Shown here: in pieces, positions 6,428 through 10,902 of the stretch | Layout of the letters: the number at the start of each line of letters is the position of its first letter | Position numbering within the stretch: the first letter of the stretch is position 1 | NCBI GenBank assembly: GCA_959604825.1 | Contig: CAUHCN010000041.1 | Span: forward strand, 1-10,902 | Reading direction: 5' to 3' | DNA from: an uncultured Collinsella sp. | GTDB lineage: Bacteria; Actinomycetota; Coriobacteriia; Coriobacteriales; Coriobacteriaceae | Length of the DNA stretch: 10,902 nucleotides | Notes under the pieces: generated by a model | Seen by the model: only the letters and a program-made list of their open reading frames with translations | What the model was told of the DNA's origin: nothing | Databases searched by the model: none | Made by a program: the position numbers and the translations under genes

Positions 6428-7196
6428 ATGCCAAGAACAGGTCGAGCCGTTTCGCTAACGGGCTATAACCACATTATCGCGCGTGGTAATGGCGGCATCT
6501 GCATCTTCGAAGACGATGAAGATCGCTATCGGATGCTCACGTTGTTCGAGGACAAGCTTGTCGGTAATGGTATTGGCGTTACGGCGTGGTGCCTCATGTC
6601 GAACCACTTTCATCTCATGGTTGATGACCCTCGTGGGAGAATTTCATCATGCATGAGTGGCATTCTTACCATATGTTAAGTATTTCAATCGCAAAACTGA
6701 CCGTGTTGGTCATTTGTTTCAGGATCGGTTTAAGAACATTCCAGTTGAGAATGATATTCAGGCAATTGCGCTCGCTGATTACATCCATATGAATCCCGTT
6801 AAAGCGGGTGTTTCGGCTGTCGATAACTATCGCTGGTCCAGTTATCGGGCTTATGCTTATGGATACGATGCGTTTGGGTTTTGCGATCCTGGCATTGTGT
6901 TGGATCTCGTGGGCGGATCTCTTGAGTATCGGCATTATCTTGAAGGGCGACTAGAGAGCGCTCCTTATGATGCCGAGCCCCGTGCTCGTGTTCTCGACGA
7001 TGAGGTGCTCAAAATCGCGAAGGAGATTGCTTTTCCTGTTTCTCTTTCCGACATTAAGGCGATGACTCCAGCCGAGCGCAGGCCCGTTCTTTGCAAAATG
7101 CGTAAAGCGGGCCTTACGGTCAATCAAATCGTGAGAGCCGTTGGGCTGGGTCGAGCAACGATTGCAAATTGCACGAGCGGTTGGCGTGATTTCTAG
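6428..7196 (+). pseudogene. REP-associated tyrosine transposase (Y1 / IS200-like), frameshifted
   Basis: RAYT proteins cut single-stranded REP hairpins through a tyrosine nucleophile. The N-terminal part (6428-6679) starts after GGGAGGG and reads YNHIIARGN, then WCLMSNHFHLMVDD with the metal-binding HUH pair (H60, H62). It then hits TAA at 6677. The continuation is in the +1 frame (YVKYFNRKTDRVGHLFQDRFKN), followed by ALADYIHMNPVKAG, whose Tyr (codon 6780) is in the family's catalytic-type segment, and WSSYRAY. A C-terminal HTH-like end follows (LTVNQIVRAVGLGRATI). The break falls at accatatgtt (6668-6677); a 2-bp loss from an AT run or a 1-bp gain would explain it. Base composition is less GC-rich than in neighbouring genes, consistent with transfer. 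Decay is more likely than programmed shifting. Confidence 0.82.
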
Positions 7197-7212
7197 GTCG
7201 AGGCTGGTTGCC

Positions 7213-7226
7213 CTTTATCAATAAAG
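7213..7226. repeat. Small perfect hairpin downstream of the transposase gene
   Basis: CTTTAT and ATAAAG form a perfect 6-bp inverted repeat with a 2-nt centre, 17 bases after the transposase stop. It sits just inside the GACTGTCCCC motif of the right end. It may be part of the transposition end structure or a weak terminator. Confidence 0.35.
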
Positions 7227-7240
7227 ACTGTCCCCAACGG

Positions 7241-7271
7241 CTAGTCGTTTAAGAACGTCCCCAATGACTAG
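7241..7271 (-). repeat. Right REP-like unit, inverted relative to the left array
   Basis: CTAG at 7241 and 7268 is again 27 bp apart. The 31-bp unit is the reverse complement of the left units: its core loop, GGGGACGTTCTT on the minus strand, is identical. The arms CTAGTCGTT and AATGACTAG pair with one mismatch. A partial, diverged unit (GACTGTCCCCAACGGCTAG, 7226-7244) lies inside it. Confidence 0.75.
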
Positions 7272-7753
7272 TATTCGATGCCTTGGCGGGCTAGGAGGCC
7301 TTCGTCGAAGTAGTGTTTGACGGGGCGCATTTCGGTTACTAGGTCCGCGAGATCGGCCAGTGGCAGCAAGCCGCGGCCGGTGAGCACGAGCTCTGTGGTG
7401 GTCGGTTTCATTGCGATCAACGCTTCGACATCTTCGCGCGTCACAAAGCCTCGGCGCATGGCTTCTCCCAGCTCATCCAAGATCAGCATGTCTACCTGGC
7501 TAATCTGCTCGCGTGCGAGCTCCATGATCTGCGCGGCGCAAGCCTCGGGCGTGTCGCGATCGGCCTGCACAATGCGCAGTCCCAGGCGCGGCGCGGCATC
7601 GTGTTCGGCGCAGTGCAGCTTCTTGGCAAACTGCAGCATGAGTACGTTGAGACCATAACCTGTGGCACGCAAAGCCAGCCCCAAGGCGGCCGTGGTTTTG
7701 CCCTTTCCGTCGCCCGTGTAGATCTGAACCTTGCCGACTTCCAGTGATGCCAT
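7268..7753 (-). CDS. cobO: Cob(I)alamin adenosyltransferase, CobA/CobO/BtuR type
   Basis: This enzyme transfers the adenosyl group of ATP to cob(I)alamin, making adenosylcobalamin. The 161-residue protein has the family P-loop GDGKGKTT (14-21), the LILDELGEAM acidic motif (DE at 93-94), LTGRG (124-128) and the typical ending LVTEMRPVKHYFDEGLLARQGIEY. It is shorter than E. coli BtuR (about 196 aa), mainly in the N-terminal and mid regions, and has no Trp-rich lid segment that I can see. The start at 7753 is preceded by AAAGGACAGAG. No other cobalamin genes or cobalamin riboswitch are visible, which suggests salvage of imported corrinoid. The TAG stop lies in the terminal CTAG of the RAYT element, but GIEY is the family's normal C-terminus, so the protein does not look truncated. 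Confidence 0.93.
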   Translation of the reverse strand: MASLEVGKVQIYTGDGKGKTTAALGLALRATGYGLNVLMLQFAKKLHCAEHDAAPRLGLRIVQADRDTPEACAAQIMELAREQISQVDMLILDELGEAMRRGFVTREDVEALIAMKPTTTELVLTGRGLLPLADLADLVTEMRPVKHYFDEGLLARQGIEY

Positions 7754-7830
7754 CTCTGTCCTTTCGTGCCCGGCGTCGGTTTATCGTCGCTCGGGTTGGG
7801 TATTCTAGAAACCATTATCAACCCCAGTAG

Positions 7831-9738
7831 ATGGAGTTCAAGCAGATGGAGATGGATGACAACAAACGTAGACGGAATATGATCCTCTACGTGCTCATCG
7901 CCTTCGTCGTCTACCTCGTGCTCTCGACCGTTCTGTTCCCCAACATCGGTCACACGCAGCAGATTACGAAGACCGATTACTCGACGTTTGTCAAAGCGCT
8001 CGATAAGAAGAGCGTCAACAAGGTCGAGTACAACACGGACGATTACACGATTTATTACACCAAGAAGGGCGAGGACGAGAACATCGCCTACAAGACGACC
8101 GGTGTGCCGAATGATGCGGGTTTTACCGATCGCGTGCTTGAATCCGGTGCGTCCCTGGAATCGGTCGTTCCCGACAAGAGCTCGGGCCTGATGACCTACT
8201 ACCTGATCACGCTCATTCTTCCCATGGCGATTTTCTTCCTGATTGGCTGGTGGCTCAACCGCCGCATGAAGAAGGCTATGGGCGATGACGGCCCGTCGAT
8301 GAACTTTGGCGGCGGTGGTTTTGGCGGCGGCGGATTGGGCAAGTCCGGCGCGCGCGTGATCGCCTCCAAGGACGTGGGCGTGACCTTTAAGGACGTCGCC
8401 GGCCAGGAAGAGGCCAAGGAGTCCCTCAAGGAGGTCGTCGACTTTCTGGAGAAGCCGCAGCGCTACGAGGAGATCGGCGCCAAGCTGCCGCGCGGCGCTC
8501 TTCTTGTGGGCCCTCCGGGCACTGGTAAGACCCTGCTTGCCAAGGCTGTGGCCGGCGAAGCTGGTGTTCCGTTCTTTAGTATTTCTGGTTCTGAGTTCGT
8601 CGAGATGTTTGTCGGCCGTGGCGCTGCCAAGGTGCGCGATCTGTTTAAGCAGGCCAAGGAAAAGGCCCCGTGTATCGTCTTTATCGATGAGATCGATACC
8701 ATCGGTAAGAAGCGCGATGGCGGCGGCTTTAGCGGCAACGACGAGCGCGAGCAAACGCTCAACCAGCTGCTGACCGAGATGGACGGCTTTGATAACCATA
8801 AGGGTATCGTCGTCCTCGCTGCAACGAACCGTCCTGACAGCCTTGACCCGGCCCTGCTACGTCCCGGCCGCTTTGACCGCCGCATTCCCGTTGAGCTGCC
8901 CGATCTGACCGGCCGCAAGAACATCCTTGAGCTCCATGCCAAGAGCGTTAAGACGCAGCCGCCGATCGACCTGACTGCGATCGCCCGCGCGACGCCCGGC
9001 GCCTCTGGTGCCGACCTGGCCAATATCATCAACGAGGGTGCCCTGCGCGCCGTCCGCGAGGGTCGCAAGCGCGCGACGCAGGATGATTTTGAGGAGTCGG
9101 TGGAAGTCGTCATTGCCGGACAGCAGCGTAAATCCACGGTGCTGTCCGACCACGAGAAGCAGGTCGTTTCCTATCACGAGATCGGCCATGCCATCGTCGC
9201 CGCCCGCCAGAAGGGCTCCGCCCCGGTCACCAAGATCACCATCGTGCCGCGCACGAGCGGCGCTCTGGGCTACACCATGCAGGTCGAGGAGGACGAGCGC
9301 TTCCTGACGACGCGCCAGGAGGTCTTGGACAAGCTCGCCGTCTACTGCGGCGGCCGTGCGGCCGAGGAGCTCATCTTTGGCGAGATGACGACCGGTGCCG
9401 CCAACGATATCGAGCAGGCCACCAAGCTCGCCCGCAACATGGTGACACGCTTTGGTATGTCCGACGAGTTTGGCATGATGGCGCTCGGTACCGTGCAGAA
9501 CGCGTATCTCAATCAGGACACGTCGCTCACCTGCGCACCCGGTACGGCCGAGCGTGTGGACGCGATTGTCGCTAAGTTGATCGAGGACGCGCACGATCGC
9601 GCCCTGCAGATCCTCAAGGAGAACAAGTTCAAGCTCCATGAGCTGGCTCGTTATCTGTACAAGAAGGAGACCATCACGGGTGAGGAGTTCATGAACCTCC
9701 TCACGCGCGAGAATCCGTTGATGCCCAAGCAACAGTAA
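7831..9738 (+). CDS. ftsH: ATP-dependent zinc metalloprotease FtsH
   Basis: FtsH is a membrane-anchored hexameric AAA+ protease that degrades misfolded membrane proteins and some regulators. The 635-residue protein has TM1 at about 17-36, an extracytoplasmic domain, TM2 at about 122-141 and a Gly-rich linker (159-170). Its AAA module has Walker A GPPGTGKT (227-234), Walker B IVFIDEID (282-289) and the second region of homology with arginine fingers R347 and R350. The protease domain has the zinc motif HEIGH (449-453), with D526 in AANDIEQAT as likely third ligand. The pore segment reads MFVGRGAAKVRD, where most FtsH have GVGASRVRD. Start choice is uncertain: ATG 7831 lacks a clear ribosome binding site, while ATG 7846 has GGAG 9 bases upstream. 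It is divergent from cobO, and a terminator hairpin follows. Confidence 0.97.
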   Translation: MEFKQMEMDDNKRRRNMILYVLIAFVVYLVLSTVLFPNIGHTQQITKTDYSTFVKALDKKSVNKVEYNTDDYTIYYTKKGEDENIAYKTTGVPNDAGFTDRVLESGASLESVVPDKSSGLMTYYLITLILPMAIFFLIGWWLNRRMKKAMGDDGPSMNFGGGGFGGGGLGKSGARVIASKDVGVTFKDVAGQEEAKESLKEVVDFLEKPQRYEEIGAKLPRGALLVGPPGTGKTLLAKAVAGEAGVPFFSISGSEFVEMFVGRGAAKVRDLFKQAKEKAPCIVFIDEIDTIGKKRDGGGFSGNDEREQTLNQLLTEMDGFDNHKGIVVLAATNRPDSLDPALLRPGRFDRRIPVELPDLTGRKNILELHAKSVKTQPPIDLTAIARATPGASGADLANIINEGALRAVREGRKRATQDDFEESVEVVIAGQQRKSTVLSDHEKQVVSYHEIGHAIVAARQKGSAPVTKITIVPRTSGALGYTMQVEEDERFLTTRQEVLDKLAVYCGGRAAEELIFGEMTTGAANDIEQATKLARNMVTRFGMSDEFGMMALGTVQNAYLNQDTSLTCAPGTAERVDAIVAKLIEDAHDRALQILKENKFKLHELARYLYKKETITGEEFMNLLTRENPLMPKQQ

Positions 9739-9765
9739 AGCCGCGGCCGAGCCAGTAGACGCCGA

Positions 9766-9798
9766 CGCCCCATTTGAGTAGCTTTCTCAAATGGGGCG
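9766..9798 (+). terminator. Terminator hairpin after ftsH
   Basis: A perfect 13-bp inverted repeat (9766-9778 and 9786-9798) with a 7-nt loop starts 27 bases after the ftsH stop and is followed by ATTTGTGT. It ends just before the ribosome binding site of the next gene, so it may also act as a 5' element limiting read-through into that gene. Confidence 0.75.
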
Positions 9799-9820
9799 AT
9801 TTGTGTGGGGAGAGTTGTAT

Positions 9821-10282
9821 ATGAAGATCGTGGTAAGTGCCTGTTTGATGGGTGAAAGCTGTAAGTATAACGGGCTCGACAATTACCATCGCGAGCTGGT
9901 CGAGGCTTGCGAGCGCACGGGGACCGAGGTACTCCTCGTATGTCCCGAGGTTTTTGGCGGCCTTCCCACGCCGCGCAAGCCATCCGAGATTGCGAACGGC
10001 GAGGTCCGCACCTGCGAGGGCGTCTCGGTCGATCGCGAGTTTCGTCTGGGCGCCCAGCGTGCGCTCGATATGTGCGAGCAGGCGGGCGGGCCGTCCGAGA
10101 TCGTTGCGTGCATTTTGCAGGACCGCAGCCCCTCGTGCGGTACGGGTCACGTCTACGATGGCACCTTTAGCGGTACGCTCACCGCGGGCAACGGCGTTTT
10201 CGTCGACCTGCTGCTGCGCCATGGGTACCGCGTGATTCCCGCAAGCGAATTCGATCCCAGCATGCTGGAACATTGTCCATAG
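9821..10282 (+). CDS. DUF523 / TudS-type iron-sulfur thiouracil desulfurase family protein
   Basis: The 153-residue protein matches DUF523 along its whole length: a VVSACLMGESCKYNG start, VCPEVFGGLPTPRKPSEI, a FRLGAQRAL helix, ILQDRSPSCGTGHVYDGTFSGTLTAGNGV and a DLLLRHGYRVIPASEF end. One characterised member, TudS, is a [4Fe-4S] enzyme that removes sulfur from 2-thiouracil. The three well-placed cysteines (C8, C41, C106) fit the cluster ligands and E43 fits a catalytic acid; this comparison is from memory. The usual Lys before the RSPSCG motif (ILK.RSPSCG) is Gln here. The start at 9821 has GGGGAGAG 6 bases upstream; an in-frame ATG at 9791 lies within the terminator stem. The physiological substrate is unproven. 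The gene stands alone, and remnants of mobile genes begin directly after its stop. Confidence 0.88.
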   Translation: MKIVVSACLMGESCKYNGLDNYHRELVEACERTGTEVLLVCPEVFGGLPTPRKPSEIANGEVRTCEGVSVDREFRLGAQRALDMCEQAGGPSEIVACILQDRSPSCGTGHVYDGTFSGTLTAGNGVFVDLLLRHGYRVIPASEFDPSMLEHCP

Positions 10283-10388
10283 CACTCGAACCCAACACTT
10301 CCTCACGGGTGACCGTTTTGGCATCATCCGTGAAGTTGATATTGAGTACGACCCGGTCATCAAGGACGTAGACCGAGTTGACAGGCGC
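10283..10388 (-). pseudogene. Remnant of a serine recombinase C-terminus
   Basis: On the minus strand a short stretch reads VNSVYVLDDRVVLNINFTDD, then AKTVTREEVLGSS. It resembles the final beta-rich segment of large serine recombinases found in gut mobile elements (N.VY.YDD..V...N..D..K.V). Upstream of it (plus coordinates above about 10390) the similarity stops abruptly, so the resolvase and zinc-ribbon parts are missing. On the other side it abuts the stop of the TudS-type gene. The family call rests on a short motif and is moderate. Confidence 0.5.
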
Positions 10389-10486
10389 CGCACCCAGGCA
10401 GCCCCTCCCCGCGGCCCTCGCGCAGGAACGCGTACACGGTCCTCTCGTCTCTTGCGCCCCCCCCGGAACTGTCCACATCAGTGTAG
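10389..10486. other. Gene-free junction between recombinase and IS3 remnants
   Basis: I see no convincing gene here in either direction. It contains an unbroken run of eight C (10457-10464), a site prone to slippage in replication or sequencing. GGAACTGTCCAC at 10465-10476 resembles, inverted, the GTCCGCAGTTCC at 10731-10742 and may be an IS end. Confidence 0.4.
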
Positions 10487-10716
10487 CCAATCCAGTCCGC
10501 CAAGGGCTGCAGCCCGGACAACGCGGCGATGGAGGGCTTCTTCGGCCTGCTCAAGAAGGAGTTCTGGCATGGCAGGGACTGGTCGGACTGGACCTCGCCC
10601 GCTTCATCGAGGAGCTCGGGGGCTGGATCGGCCGATACAATACGGAGAGGCGCAGCGATGCGCTCGGTGGCCGCACGCCGGCCGAGTTCCGCTCCGCGCT
10701 GGGAAGGGCCGCGTAA
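10487..10716 (+). pseudogene. IS3-family transposase (OrfB) C-terminal remnant, frameshifted
   Basis: The reading QSAKGCSPDNAAMEGFFGLLKKEFWHGRDW is the classic IS3-group segment around the last acidic residue of the DDE site (the Glu in NAAMEGFF). Between about 10580 and 10590 the frame slips by one base. The rest continues as LDLARFIEELGGWIGRYNTERRSDALGGRTPAEFRSALGRAA and stops at 10716, the usual OrfB ending. A stop precedes it at 10484, and the first two catalytic acids and OrfA are absent. The fragment is therefore an inactive piece of an insertion sequence, not a gene. Confidence 0.85.
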
Positions 10717-10730
10717 CGGTCCAAGAAATC

Positions 10731-10742
10731 GTCCGCAGTTCC
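10731..10742 (+). repeat. Probable IS3 right terminal repeat
   Basis: GTCCGCAGTTCC lies 15 bases after the transposase stop, where an IS3 right end is expected. Its reverse complement matches GGAACTGTCCAC at 10465-10476 at 9 of 12 positions, with the first seven identical. If both are true ends, the IS has lost most of its interior. Confidence 0.4.
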
Positions 10743-10770
10743 CATTCCTGCCCCTTTGGGACAGCTTTTT

Positions 10771-10792
10771 GTTGGGGCGTGCCTGCCCCAAC
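10771..10792. repeat. GC-rich hairpin preceded by a T-run
   Basis: GTTGGGGC and GCCCCAAC form a perfect 8-bp stem with a 6-nt loop, with GCTTTTT just before it. No T-tract follows on either strand, so it is a poor intrinsic terminator. The leading TTTGGGACAG (10755-10764) recalls the GGGACA motifs of the RAYT element ends. Confidence 0.4.
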
Positions 10793-10902
10793 CCCTGCTA
10801 GGAACGAGTGCAGCAAACTGGAATTTTCAAATTAGTCTTTGCAAATTACCTTTGAACCTTCACCATCAATTACAATTCCCTGACGGTTGTTAATTGGGCA
10901 TA
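10793..10902. other. AT-richer non-coding tail at the window end
   Basis: Base composition falls clearly below that of the rest of the window. No open frame with a ribosome binding site is seen. CAATTA near 10866 and TAATTG near 10890 form a short inverted repeat. This could be an upstream regulatory region of a gene beyond the window, or foreign DNA. Confidence 0.35.

Larger units (their letters stand above)
6223..7271. mobile_element. RAYT/REP element (IS200-like), whole unit bounded by CTAG
   Basis: A single transposase gene is flanked by related sequences in opposite orientation. The left end carries CTAG-bounded units from 6223, and the right end carries one inverted unit ending in CTAG at 7268-7271. 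The left stretch beginning at 6249 and the reverse complement of the right end share 27 identical bases, then continue with scattered mismatches through a GGGACA-type motif for about 50 bp in all. This is the architecture of REP-associated tyrosine transposases with their cognate hairpins. The element occupies the entire gap between two convergent genes, and both of their stop codons lie in its terminal CTAGs. The transposase is frameshifted, so the copy is probably inactive unless helped in trans. Confidence 0.78.

Noticed and set aside
6428..6679. Separate short gene made of the first part of the transposase
   Set aside because: It ends in the middle of the RAYT fold, and the next frame continues the same family sequence, so it is one broken gene.
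7754..7830. Cobalamin riboswitch between cobO and ftsH
   Set aside because: The divergent gap is only 77 bases, far too short for the riboswitch, and no B12-box-like sequence is seen.
7492..8799. 435-codon open frame on the minus strand across cobO and ftsH
   Set aside because: It runs antisense to ftsH and overlaps cobO in another frame; it has no recognisable domain and is a shadow of conserved coding sequence.
10179..10490. Intact 103-codon minus-strand gene covering the recombinase remnant
   Set aside because: Only the middle part resembles a recombinase; the first third is antisense to unrelated sequence and the end runs into the TudS-type gene.
10771..10792. Intrinsic terminator for the IS3 remnant
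   Set aside because: The T-run precedes the stem instead of following it on the plus strand, and the minus strand has an A-run after the stem.

Overview
The window is GC-rich, densely coding bacterial DNA. Gene content and protein style point to a gut-type actinobacterium of the Coriobacteriia, most like Collinsella. The clues are an Ffh with a Gly/Met/Lys-rich tail, an FtsH with an unusual pore segment, and GAGG-type ribosome binding sites ahead of most genes. This is an inference from recalled similarity; nothing was searched.

Layout. 1-1304: the 3' part of ffh (signal recognition particle GTPase, beginning before the window), closed by a strong hairpin shared with the convergent gene behind it. 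1420-2184 (-): a DUF134 helix-turn-helix domain fused to a NifX-like metal-cluster domain with a His/Cys-rich tail. Its start faces thyA across a short divergent region that holds two copies of a TGACATATGTCA-type palindrome. 2351-3727: thyA-folA, a two-gene thymidylate/folate operon. 3837-4751: a TrmH/SpoU RNA 2'-O-methyltransferase. 4877-6226: a MATE family exporter.

6223-7271 is a self-contained mobile unit: a REP-associated tyrosine transposase (RAYT) gene, broken by a frameshift, flanked by CTAG-bounded hairpin repeats in opposite orientation. It fills the whole gap between the convergent MATE and cobalamin adenosyltransferase genes. Its outermost CTAG tetranucleotides contain the stop codons of both neighbours, which suggests insertion at one shared CTAG. 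This is the most interesting structure here.

7268-7753 (-): a cob(I)alamin adenosyltransferase. 7831-9738: ftsH, followed by a hairpin terminator. 9821-10282: a DUF523/TudS-type iron-sulfur desulfurase. From 10283 to the end there is no intact gene. This stretch holds a remnant of a serine recombinase C-terminus (-), a frameshifted IS3-family transposase C-terminus (+) with a probable IS end, a hairpin, and an AT-richer tail.

Most of the region is housekeeping (protein targeting, thymidylate supply, RNA modification, membrane proteolysis). The accessory signal is concentrated in the RAYT unit and the scrambled 3' end. I see no defence system, CRISPR array, tRNA or rRNA.
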